From positions 2,442,267 through 2,506,266 of the forward strand of contig NC_090623.1 of assembly GCF_004359215.1 (NCBI RefSeq): a stretch of DNA of 64,000 nucleotides, read 5' to 3'. This DNA comes from Bremia lactucae (lineage: Eukaryota; Oomycota; Peronosporomycetes; Peronosporales; Peronosporaceae). This document shows, piece by piece, positions 54,756-64,000 of this stretch. Positions within the stretch are counted from its first letter, which is position 1; every line of letters begins with the position of its first letter. Below the pieces are notes generated by a model, which did not search any database, was not told where the DNA came from, and worked only from the letters and a program-made list of their open reading frames with translations. The translations under genes and the position numbers were made by a program.

Positions 54756-56560
54756 GAAGCGTCTAATGATGCCCAACATACACGATACCTAGTAAGTTGT
54801 ATAGTGAATCATCCAATAGATGAACAAACACATGTAGCTGCGTTTATTGGAGGTCTTACAGACGGGCCTGTCAAGAATCACCTGATCCAGCTTGAACTAG
54901 AGACGCTAGACCAAGCGATCTCTGTAGCGGAACATGAGGTTTTCAGCTTTAAACAGGCTTTCGTCCACTCTGGAGCTTATCGTTCTCCGAGACAACAAGA
55001 AAATGGATGTTCGGAACCTATGGACCTCGCGCATGTTGAGAGCGAGAATCCTCGCTCTTCAAGTTGCAAATGATCGTTGGAAAAACGGGTTACGACGACT
55101 ATGAGTGTAATCAGTGCCTAAAAACACTGCGTGAAACGAGCGACCTCCCGCTAGGAGCTGCGGTGAACGCGGACTCGACGCTGTTGCGAAACCGCAACGA
55201 CGAGGCGGATGGTAAGAAAAAAACGGTCGGACGTAGTACGGGCGCAACGCCCTACTGATCCAGCTACCTCAAAAAAAATTGCAAATCTCTTAACGAAAGT
55301 TGCTCCAGACACACAGTCATTGTGTGTAACTGCTTCGAGTGATGAGGTTAACCTCATCACCTTGAAAATAATGGTGGCAAAAAAATTGCCACTAAAGTCC
55401 CTAGTCGATCGGGATTGGCAGTCGTTTTTTAAATTAAATGACTTGTGGGGCGTCGAACAATCTAAATACGCCAACTGCTAGAAGATCGCAGACTCAAATT
55501 TATTGAGCGCGATATTCCTCTAACAAGGATGACAGTGCGTCTAGCAACAGGCATATCTGAAACAGCAAAAATGATGTCACCGTACTTGATTTGGATGACA
55601 ATTTGATGTCATCCTTGAATCACCATGGCTCAGAAAGTACGAGTCATGCATAATTTGGCAGCATCAGGCCGTGACGATGCCTATCTCTCGTTCAACAGGG
55701 GTCATCTGATGAACCTGGAGCATCCACAAGCTTGTGGATATCCTACGAGTGAGTGGGATGGCCTCACTTGTGGTTCGGTCGTTTGCACGACTGCACAAGA
55801 CCTCATTGTGAATACCGATTACACTGTGGAGCTAGATCCCGACGGCTTTGCAGAAGCACAGGCAGCGTCGAAGATCGACCACCCGAATAATTTGACTGGT
55901 ACGAAAGATAGATGCTTGCTTGGAAAGCAACATCAAAAATATTGAAACGCCTGTCTGCAAGAGACAGTGCGAAAGTTTTAGATTGACTGAAGAATCGATC
56001 GTAGAGGATCTCGCTGTGGTTGCGCACCACAGCTAGAGAGAGTTGGGGAGTATACTCCCCAAATAAAACTTGAGGGAAGAACTACCCAAGATTCTTTGGG
56101 GATAAGTCCCCAAAAACCTGTGACCAATGGTTCGCAGGCACCTTTTGAATAAGTTAAAATTAGGAGAACTGAAACATTTAATGTTTTATTAAACAACGGA
56201 TCAAGTGTAGGCGAATATACACTTGATCTGATAGCGCCTCCGAAGTTAACTTCCCAATTAAATCAATTGCCAACGCTAGAACCGAAACAGTTCTTGCGTG
56301 ATCTTCATAGTGGCAAAGTCAAGCAGATCTGCGTACTTGTCACAGATGATAACTACCTGGCCGATATTCGGTCGGCACTAGTATTTTCTGGATTCTCAGC
56401 AGCTCATCGATGGACGAAGGTGTCCCTGATGAGAAGACTCGCATGGAACGTCTTACGTTCCAATCCTGAAGTTTCTTGTAGACAAACCCTTTTTATAAGA
56501 ATTTGATTCGAATTCAAGAATGTGTTTCCTGAATCCGTCCCGTGCGAGTTGCCTAAGGAT
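54755..56560 (+). pseudogene. Chimeric element: gag, protease and linker (family B-like)
   Basis: The gag C-terminal part is open at 54804-55073 (AAFIGGLTDGPVKNHLIQLE; SEPMDLAHVESENPRSSSCK). The zinc knuckle region is broken, and the protease active site is lost around 55400-55480, where an insertion interrupts it. The linker frame 56267-56506 has FLRDLHSGKVKQICVLVTDD. Confidence 0.7.
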
Positions 56561-56562
56561 AA

Positions 56563-57851
56563 ATGCACTCGACATTAAATCGACCTGGACCAAGTTCGGA
56601 ATACTGTGTCATAAAGCAGTTACCACTGCCTCGTGAACATGTATTAGCGATCGAAAAAAAAAAAAAATTCTTTGCCGATCGCTTAACAGCGGGCCATGTG
56701 AGGGAGTCAGCCTTCTCACATAGCTCCCTGACCTTCTATGGTTATAAATCAATAGGAGGGTGGCGGATTGTGTATGTGATCAATATTAATTGAACGCTGC
56801 AAGGGATCCGTCTCAATCGCCGATTCCAGGAAAGAAAGTTATCATTGACGGACTGTCAAAGAGTACCATCTTTTCGTCAATGGATCTGACGGATGGATCT
56901 CATCGTATCCTCATGCGTGTACACGATTTTTTGTTCACAGCAGTAAGCACCCCAAGCGGTATGCTTTGGGAGTGGCTTGTGATGCCCCAAGGTTTGAAAA
57001 ACGCACCAGCGACATTCAACCGAGTGGTGGCTCACGTGATGCGTCAGCACCGTGCCTACGCGCCTCATTACTTTGACGATGTATTCGTGCATAGTAGGGC
57101 CGAGGACGGGCTGAGCGCAATAGAGTCGCACAAGCGTCATTTAGACGCTGTGTTGCAGACTTTAAAGGACGCCCAATTGTACGTCAACTTGCAAAAGTGC
57201 GTCATAGGGGTCCCTGAGATACCTGTACTGGGCTGCATCGTTGGTACACATGGTGTACGAGCAGACCCAGACAAGGTAAAATCAGTAAAGGAATGGCCAA
57301 TCCCACGGCATGTGAAGGATTTGCGCCAATTCCTAGGGCTCGCTAATTACTTGCATAAGTATAGCAAGAATTATGCGGAGCAAACTAAACCATTATCTGA
57401 TCTCCTTAAAAAGGACACAGAATGGGTTTGGTTAAAAGAACAAGAAGATGCGTTCACATCAGTGAAGCAATCTCTTGTAGAGGCACCGGTCTTGGCATTG
57501 CCAGACGCGGATAAGCCCTTTAGCGTCGTCTGCGATGCAAGTAATTTTGCAATCGGCAGCGCGCTCATGCAGAAGGATGACGACGGCGTTGACCGCGTCA
57601 TCTCTTATCAGTCCCGGCTATTAAAAGCCGCGGAACTGAATTACCCTGTGCATGACAAAGAGCTACTCTTAATAAAGTATGCTCTTGTCAAGTTTCGTGT
57701 GCACCTATTGGGCACCGAACCATTTGTGGTTTATACGGATCACGCATCACTGCGCGCCGCAATAAATTCACCGCACCTCTCGCCTAGAATGGCAAGATGG
57801 TTCACATTCTTCTCTGAACTTAATTTTAAAGTTGAATATAAGCCGGCCTAG
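56563..57851 (+). pseudogene. Chimeric element: reverse transcriptase and RNase H
   Basis: A first frame (56563-56793) covers YCVIKQLPLPREHVLAIE with a run of A that adds lysines. The second frame is open for 350 codons to 57851: STIFSSMDLTDG, the catalytic YFDDVFVHSRAED, FLGLANYLHKYSKNY, CDASNFAIGSAL, HDKELLLIKY and VYTDHASLRAA. It ends at a TAG (57849-57851) just before the ADALSR motif. RT and most of RNase H thus look nearly intact. Confidence 0.85.
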
Positions 57852-57879
57852 TGGAATGTCTTGGCTGACGCATCATCGC

Positions 57880-59400
57880 GCAGACCAGACTTCGAAGCAA
57901 GACATCATAAAGTGCGTTTCGTGCTAAGGCACAAGTTTGGTCGTCAACGTTGGCATCCATGAAGGTATACCACGTGACGAGCTCATTTGCCCCCGAAATC
58001 AAGAAGAGCTTTAGTCAGAACAAACACTGTCGTCTGATGCTGGATTACTTTGGTGGACGATGGGTCTCCCTTTCATCACACCTGAAGGCTAAGGTAAATC
58101 GGTTTAGCTACAGCAATGGCCTGTCATGGCATCGGCTGTCACCTTGTGACCCCTTGAGAATCAATGTCCCTCATGACATAGATATCAAGCTGATGATCCT
58201 TCACGAGCTCCATGATGCACCATCTAAAGGGCATCTGGGCTATGAAAAGACATTCTTACGAGTGCCAGAAGAATTATGGTGGCCACACCTATATCGATGG
58301 GTGGCCAACTGTATTCGCTCTTGCGAATAGTTTCGGCGCGTAAAGCCAGCACCGTACAGAATGCGTTATTGAAGCCGCTGCGGATTTCAACGGATTCCTA
58401 TAAGTCGGTCAGTCTGCACTTCATGTTTGGCACGCCGCAAATCAGGTAGCAGGCTTGGAGGCAGCTCTCTTGTTCCTGGATCATGTGCAGCTACTACACA
58501 GAATTCTCGAATTTATAGTATCGGATTGGAATCCACGATCTATGTCGGGTTTTGGCTTCTTCTGTTTGAGCTGCTGGGCAGCAAGCTCCACATGTCTACA
58601 GCTGATCACCCCAGACCGATGACCAAACGGAACGAGCCAATCGGTTAGTGGCGAAAGTTTTGCGTGCGAGAGTGACTTCTACGGAATGGAGCAAACAAAT
58701 GCCCTTCAAGGAGTTCGCTATTAATAGCAGTATATATGCAAGCACGGGTTTTATATTAACGGATTGCGCCTTCCTCGGACGCCAGTCTCGTTTGTGCACA
58801 GCCCGAGCCTCAGTGAGAAAAAGGCCCCTATCTACGCTCGGTGCGATAGAGAGGTAAAGTTTCGTCAACATGACGATGACCCGTGAGGGTATCATGTCGA
58901 CTATAGAAGCTTGCCCTCGTGACCCTGCCAGTTTAGCAGTGGTCACGACAAGAAATGCCTAATATCCTAAGCGATAACAAGGTTTCGTTATTGACGACTA
59001 CGTCCTATGACCGACCTCTCAGCGGTGTCATAGGTGAGTTTGAGGCGAAATGCTCAAAGCGAGGCTTAACGCTTGTTAGATGAGCGAAAAACCATCACAC
59101 GAAAAGTCCGTGACGCGATGGCAAGCGCACAGGACAAGCAAAAAGAATACGCAGACCAAAATGGCGGCAAAAACAGAGAACGCTTTAGAGTGAGAGACAT
59201 AGTACTATTAATCACTGCTAATCAACCTAAAAATGCAGATTCGGTACTTCCTAAAGGTACTACGAAATTAACGCCGCGTTTTCATCGGGCCCTTTACGTT
59301 TGTAAAAGAGTTGGAGACCTAAATAATAGGGTCACCCTTCCCCTGTATATGAAGACGCACGCCATTCTTTAGGAGGGTCGCCTGAAACGTTATGTAGACC
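57880..59400 (+). pseudogene. Chimeric element: integrase, deleted
   Basis: The HHCC module is present to IRSCE (58200-58330), where a TAG replaces a codon. The core is shortened by deletions relative to family E copy 1 (58430-58530) and the first catalytic Asp block is missing. The C-terminal part is open at 59073-59372 (VRDAMASAQDKQKEYADQNG). Confidence 0.75.
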
Positions 59401-59700
59401 CAAATGAGGTCCATATTCCATCCGTATAAGGATATAGATGGTGATGCCGACTGTGAGTCGAGCGTCGATCTGGTGAAAGAGACGGAGTAGGCGAAAAACT
59501 ATCAGCCGAATCACTCCTCCCACCCCGAAATGGAATTGGAAAGCAAGGGACATCACGTTCGTAATGCGGGTCCCTCAGCCGCAACTTCTCCAGGATGTCA
59601 AGCCGATGTTTCAGGGGTTCATGACCCAGACGATCTTTCGCGCGGACATCGTGGAGATCCTTAGTCAGTCGCGAGGCTTGATTTTCGAGATCCCTTGCTG
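59390..59700 (-). pseudogene. Antisense coiled-coil segment of the chimeric element
   Basis: On the minus strand about 100 codons stay open: ARDLENQASRLTKDLHDVRA, LKHRLDILEKLRLRDPHYER and DVPCFPIPFRGG. It parallels 53938-54300 with many conservative replacements, including the Leu-spaced DILEKLRL helix. The sense strand has several stops here. Confidence 0.45.
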
Positions 59701-59804
59701 TAGTTCAGCAGTGATAAATGCGTGCGACTGAACAGAAGCGGGATAGTGTGTCGCGAGAAGGTGGGCAAATTGCCGCTCCTATCGGGCGTCAACTGTACTA
59801 GTAG

Positions 59805-59985
59805 AGAACCAACGCTTCCTTGTTAAAAAGCTGATTGCCCACCGCTCTGTGCAGCAGAAGGTTCGAATCTTCGTCCAGTGGAGAGGATACCTGAAGAGTT
59901 TCGACTTTTGGAAACCGATCCACGCACTGCGCGTCGACATACCGGGCTGGTGTCTGTCAATGAAAAGGAGCTCAAGTTGTCGCTT
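59805..59985 (+). pseudogene. Chromodomain of the chimeric element
   Basis: The codons read FLVKKLIAHRSVQQKVRIFV, then QWRGYLKSFDFWKPIHALRV, matching the chromo fold of chromoviruses (aromatic cage positions Y/W/W partly kept). It sits about 400 bp past the integrase end, separated by the linker with the antisense frame. Confidence 0.75.
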
Positions 59986-60124
59986 TGCTAGTTTCTAATA
60001 AACTAGCAGGAGCGGCGTGATGAGAAGAAACAGCGGGTACAGTACCGCCCATGATTTCTTCCACACGCAAGCGAGCGAAATACGAATCTTCTAAATTTAA
60101 ATCGTTTTTTTAAGAGAGGGTTGA

Positions 60125-60264
60125 TGTTACGGGTTAAAGATGCCCTAACGTTGCACAAACCTATTAAGTACACTATGTGTACTTACCGAGAAGGTTAATT
60201 ACTTCATGCGAAGTTATTAGACCTGTGGTGCACAAAGTAACGCACCCTTGTGTATGTGACACCA
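60125..60264 (+). repeat. Truncated 3' LTR, family E
   Basis: It starts TGTTACGGGTTAAAG after AAGAGAGGGTTGA and matches 40805-40940. It ends abruptly at GTGACAC, where sequence homologous to the antisense region of 54221-54290 begins. Confidence 0.7.
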
Positions 60265-60337
60265 AATCCGTTCCCAAACCATGGTGCCGCTGATGTCTTG
60301 ACTGCATTTGAGCAGGACACAGGACCCTAAGTCCGAC

Positions 60338-61440
60338 ATGAATACAAATTTGCTCGATGAAGAGCAAGAGCAAATAATCCTTAGAGAGGGACAAGCTCGT
60401 CGTCGAGCTACCGAAATGGCGAAAGCTGAAGCTCATAGTGAAAACAAATTCACCTCGCTTAATGCGGAAGAGATTCTGAAAGAGATTGCGGGGCACAGCT
60501 TGGTCACCTGGGCCTCCGGTCTCACGGCGAGAACGCCGAAGGAGATCGCTGCTCGCGACACTCTTCATGAGCGATATCTTACGCCAAAGATGATGACGCA
60601 AAGTCAGTTACCACGCTTTAAGTGGTCAAGCCCGTGGGGTTTCGGCGATCTCAATAAGGAAAATTCCGATCGTTTTTTGTTTCCAAACGAAACAAGAAGT
60701 GAAAACGAAGTCTCGTTTGAGAACTGCGTCCATCGGGCCCGCCTCCTCCGCAATTTATGGAATATTAGAGAGTCTGCAAATATGGCTGATGTTCGTTTGA
60801 AACGGAAGCTTTTCTTCGATTTCGCCAAGCTTAAGACCAAAAGCCAGCTACATTCGGCATGTATGCCACAAAGCCAAAAAAGGCCTAGCCGATATCTAAG
60901 TGCTTCGGTTGACCGTCCAACAATGGATCAAAGCCGCACTAAGGCTATAGACCCACCCAATCCTAATTCTAGTGTGGAATGCGTCGCTTAACGCATGTTG
61001 ACCCTGAGTTTGGCGCTCAAAAACGACACGCCCAAGAGTTTACAGAAGTAGGCTACCTCAGCCACTTCACCAGATGCTGGTATTGGCCTTTGCGACAATG
61101 TCGCTTTTGAAAGTCTCGCCAAGTGAAATTAAAGGTCCCCTCGCGCATCAAGCAGCGCCGGAGGAGATCGAAATTTCAGCGGAAGCATTTGATGCTCTAA
61201 AGCACAAAGTACAACTTCTTCGTGAGAGCCTTGCTCCGGTTAAAAGCTCTTTTTAGGCAGTTCAGAACCGTCTTTCGCTGCTGGAGCGTCAGCAACCTCG
61301 TTTAGAGGGCAATTAGACATCCTGGTGAGGATGCAGCAATTTGCGGCACGACCGCCTGTCTCGGCGCAAGCGCCTTTAAGTCCACGCGGGAAGGGTCCCG
61401 ATATAGCTTAAGCAAGCCAAAGTAAAACACTGGGTTTGTC
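60338..61440 (+). pseudogene. Antisense open reading region of the minus-strand family C-like element
   Basis: A 217-codon ATG frame (60338-60991) encodes a Glu-rich helical start (LLDEEQEQIILREGQARRRA, then EEILKEIAGHSLVTWASG) and a basic C-terminal part. It is followed after stops by a coiled-coil-like stretch at 61140-61310 (EAFDALKHKVQLLRESLAPV; VQNRLSLLERQQPRLEG) and a Pro-rich end. Pol of the adjacent element lies on the minus strand and ends near 61480, so these frames are antisense to it and lie between its integrase and its presumed 3' LTR. No family is recognised. The ATG frame could be an independent gene, but codon context and neighbours favour retroelement origin. Confidence 0.5.
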
Positions 61441-61471
61441 CGCAGCTTGCTGGGAAGGTTTGGCGTGTAAG

Positions 61472-63240
61472 CTAGGCCCTCTTGGCCACGACCGTAAATG
61501 GTCCAATGAAGCGCAAGTGCAATTTGGTCTTGAAGACCGCGGAAGCCAAGCTAGTAGGTAGGTTTTTAGCATTTAAAAAGTGCGTATCAATTTTACAGCT
61601 TCTGCCTTTGGCATCTGCTTGTTCTATTTGTTTGTCTTGGCTATCAGCCATCGTGTCCCTTACATGTCTTAAGACACAGAACCGCATCGCAAGGAACTCG
61701 CTTGCTTGTTTTCGAACGGTAACAAAGCTGATACCAGCAAGCCTAACGGCTAATTCTCCCCCAGTAAGCCCTGAGACACGCAGTAGTATCGTTATAGGAA
61801 CGGGTAGGTAGGTTTGACGGTTGACATAGAGCGGAGTATAGCCTATAGAGACATGGACAGCGATACGGACTGCCAACATTCTGCCGGAAGCGGTAGGTGC
61901 ACGAGATGAAGGGCAAGGCTTCACCCGTTGACATACCTCGCAAGCACGAATGTACTTGCGCACGAACTGATACTGGTGGGGCCATAATCAGCTCAAGTAT
62001 TAATGCAAATTTCACCACTAAAGCATTGAGCTCCAGCGCTTTGGTGTCTGAGCACACACACTGCGTATAACGTCTTTAATGACGCAAATGTCACATTCAG
62101 TTTGACTATCGGTCTGCAGATGGTCCACGGTGGACAAGTCCAATCTGGTGCCAAGCACTCGAAAAATCGATTTCCAGAATATATTCGTGAAACAAGGGCC
62201 CGATCAGAGACAATTGCCCCTGGCAAACTGTGTTGTCGAAACACGCGTTGGATGAATAGCCTGTAGTATTCGGCACAGCCGCTAAGTGAGCCATTTTGCT
62301 TAATCGGTCAATAAGGACCACTATGTCGGAGTAACCGGCCGAATCTTTTGGTAGACCAAACACAAAATATATGCTAATGGACTCCTGACACCCTATGGGT
62401 ACGGGCAGACTTGCAGTGGCGCAGCAGCATGAGCCGAGGGGTTAAACCGCTAGACAGTTTCGCATGTGCGAACGTATGTACTGACCCATTTATATAGTTT
62501 GTGCCACCAATAAATCTGGCTCACAGAGCCGTAGGTCTTTTCTACATTGAGATGACCACTAAGGACAGTATCCTGTGCCTTATAGAGGAGTCAATACTTC
62601 AAATCCCCATCATGTGAAACAACGACGCGCTGATAATCTGCCGCGTCGGTACAATAAAGTAACAATTCGTGATCTATAGAAAATCGATGTAACTTGCATC
62701 GACAATTTATAATCCGATTTAGTGCTCTTTAAAGTTCGTAGCAGAGCTACACACTGTTCATCCTTGGCAAAAGCCAAAAAGATAAATTCAGTAATAGGCG
62801 GCATTACAGTCATTACCAGTGGCAAAATCTGATGTATCACAGACGACACTAAAAGGCCAATTTCGATTAGGCAGTGTCAAAAACGGGGCATGGATAAGAC
62901 TATCCTTAACTACTTGAAAAACATTATGTTCTGTGCTAGTCCAGCACCATCCTGTATCCTCTTAAGGAGACAAGATAATGGCTCAGCCATATCAGCGTAA
63001 TTTCATTATCTTTATGCAAGTAGTTGGCAAGACCCAACCACTAACGCAAATACTTTAGGGTTTTATAAACCGACCAATCCACTATGGTTTTACATTAGCG
63101 AAACCCAATCTTTATGGCCTCGCTTCTTAAAAACAAACTGAGAAAGAAATTTCTTCTACCAAAAATGCATTAAGATGTATTGGCATGCAATTTTTTGTGC
63201 GCCCACACTCGAGCACTGTTCGCAAATGGTCTAAATGATT
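61472..63240 (-). mobile_element. Ty3/gypsy family C-like pol relic, minus strand
   Basis: On the minus strand from 63240 down come an RT end, RNase H remnants (NWPFSVVCDTSDFATG near 62860-62815), the integrase HHCC module (SGHLNVEKTYGSVSQIYWWH near 62560) and core (YSDIVVLIDRLSKMAHLAAV, 62330-62270). A C-terminal part (RFIGPFTVVAKRA) ends near 61475. Stops are frequent. A patch of family B sequence interrupts the core at about 61860-61990. Confidence 0.75.
61860..61990 (-). repeat. Family B integrase patch inside the family C-like integrase
   Basis: About 115-130 bp on the minus strand match 33565-33680 (YIRACEVCQRVKPCPSSRAP; GGCAGAATGTTGGCAGTCCG). The flanking codons on both sides are family C integrase that would be contiguous without the patch (...VKFAL / AVHVSIGYTPLYVN). 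Confidence 0.7.
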
Positions 63241-64000
63241 TTTCATATCCGACCTTACGTCCAATCCTATCCGAATTGGAGTGACTTTTTACCGATGGTC
63301 GAATTCTCCATCAATAATTCGGTGCATGCGTCTACAACGCATACACCGTTCTTCGTGAATGGCTTACGCCATCCTCGCATTCCCACCTAATCAGAGGGAT
63401 CATATAACTTAAGGGGGGACTCGCACGAGCAAAATCATTTCTAGCTCATGCTCATCACGCGTCGTAGTTAACAACGACGCGAGTGATGTCGATGTCGAAG
63501 ATATCGACATCGAAGACGAGAATGATCTCGTGGCAAGACGCACAAAGCGTACTGAGAAAGAGAAAACAAATAAGTCAGCAGAAGAATTTCTTCTTACTCG
63601 AGAATCAATAATCCGTTTCGTTCAAGATTCCATTGCCAACGCAGTGGACCGACAGAAACGGAATGCAGACAAACATGGAAGATCAAATGTTCATTCATTT
63701 AAAATTAATGATCTAGTGCTACTCTCTAGGGTAAACTTACCTAAGCGATTAGTACTAATGTGGGTAGCAGTAAATTACTACCCAAGTCGATTGGCCCTTT
63801 CCGTTTACTGTATCGCAAAGGCAGTGCGCACAGAATAACATTGCCACGTAGGATGACATTTTACGTTGATCGGCTCCGCCCGTACTATCAGTACGCTGCT
63901 TCTTCCGATGACGGATATGACCACCCTTTTCAAGAATCCCCAAAAGATTCTTGTGATCGCGAAACAGATTTTCATGTTGAACCTGAAGTTTCTCATGCCA
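63241..64000 (+). mobile_element. Ty3/gypsy family B fragment, integrase C-terminal half, running off the window
   Basis: Sequence from 63250 (YVQSYPNWSDFLPMVEFSIN, 63254-63313) follows 34020 onward of the plus-strand family B copy. It continues with INNSVHASTTHTPFFVNGL, a 63530-63838 frame (SIIRFVQDSIANAVDRQKRN; SFKINDLVLLSRVNLPK) and the linker. It abuts the minus-strand element tail to tail. The right part continues past the window edge. Confidence 0.85.
63840..64000 (-). pseudogene. Antisense open segment of the right-edge family B copy
   Basis: On the minus strand the codons read HEKLQVQHENLFRDHKNLLG, then ILEKGGHIRHRKKQRTDSTG, parallel to the C-terminus of the antisense frame at 23277-23696. 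The basic RHRKKQR segment is kept. The segment is cut by the window edge. Confidence 0.45.

Larger units (their letters stand above)
54600..60264 (+). mobile_element. Chimeric Ty3/gypsy element: family B-like 5' half, family E 3' half
   Basis: From 54755 to about 56940 gag, protease, linker and the RT N-terminus follow family B. From about 56960 on, RT palm, RNase H, integrase and chromodomain follow family E copy 1 closely. The switch falls in the conserved block encoding AVSTPSGMLWEW. The unit ends with a purine tract and the first 140 bp of a family E LTR (60125-60264). Stops occur in gag and integrase. Confidence 0.75.

Noticed and set aside
59845..59880. Box B-like GGTTCGAATCTTC suggesting a tRNA
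   Set aside because: No box A lies upstream and the bases are part of chromodomain codons (KVRIFVQWRGY).
1..64000. CRISPR arrays, rRNA genes, bacterial-type operons, RXLR or Crinkler effector genes
   Set aside because: None was found on either strand by reading; the short tandem repeats present are minisatellites or coding repeats.

Overview
The window reads as nuclear DNA of an oomycete, probably a Peronosporales species (Phytophthora or downy mildew type). The evidence is a pair of secreted GH17 beta-1,3-glucanase-like genes, an Inr-FPR-like core promoter in front of one of them, very short spliceosomal introns (about 46 and 53 bp) in an ATG5 gene, and dense chromodomain-type Ty3/gypsy retrotransposons. 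Genus cannot be fixed from the sequence alone. About four fifths of the window is mobile DNA, mostly decayed and nested. Only four host genes look intact.

Layout. 1-818 is a cut RT fragment of a gypsy family that I call family B. 2386-5053 holds two convergent GH17 genes. 5.4-9.3 kb is gene-poor and holds interspersed repeats (family H, a solo LTR, an 87-bp palindrome, a tRNA-derived SINE-like element). 9393-9890 is a scrambled GH17 pseudogene. 10.2-15.6 kb holds two decayed gypsy copies (B-like, then family C). 15615-21330 is a complete but dead gypsy element with both LTRs (family D). 21532-24958 is a minus-strand family B element with an internal 100-N assembly gap. 25455-28881 is a small host island: ATG5 (three exons) and a TPR/U-box E3 ligase-like gene on the same strand, 91 bp apart. 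28932-35465 is a plus-strand family B element, followed by a truncated Ty1/copia element (35.5-39.8 kb), a family E 3' end with LTR (39.8-41.3 kb), a Mutator-like DNA transposon with long TIRs (42593-45566), a family C pol relic (45.7-48.8 kb), a family E element (49-54.35 kb), a chimeric B/E gypsy element (54.6-60.26 kb), a minus-strand family C-like element (61.5-63.24 kb) and a family B fragment running off the right edge.

The most interesting signal is a recurring one. In several gypsy families here, the segment between the end of pol and the 3' LTR carries an open reading frame on the strand opposite to gag-pol. It starts shortly inside the 3' LTR and runs back toward the integrase, with a Ser/Asp- or basic-rich N-terminal part and, where visible, a coiled-coil C-terminal part. 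Copies or remnants are at 22066-23696, 34500-35450, 39855-40674, 53938-54350, 59390-59700, 60338-61440 and 63840-64000. Whether these are expressed proteins or passive antisense openness cannot be settled here.

Family labels B, C, D, E, F and H are local names for this window only. Coordinates of decayed elements are approximate because they were set by eye.
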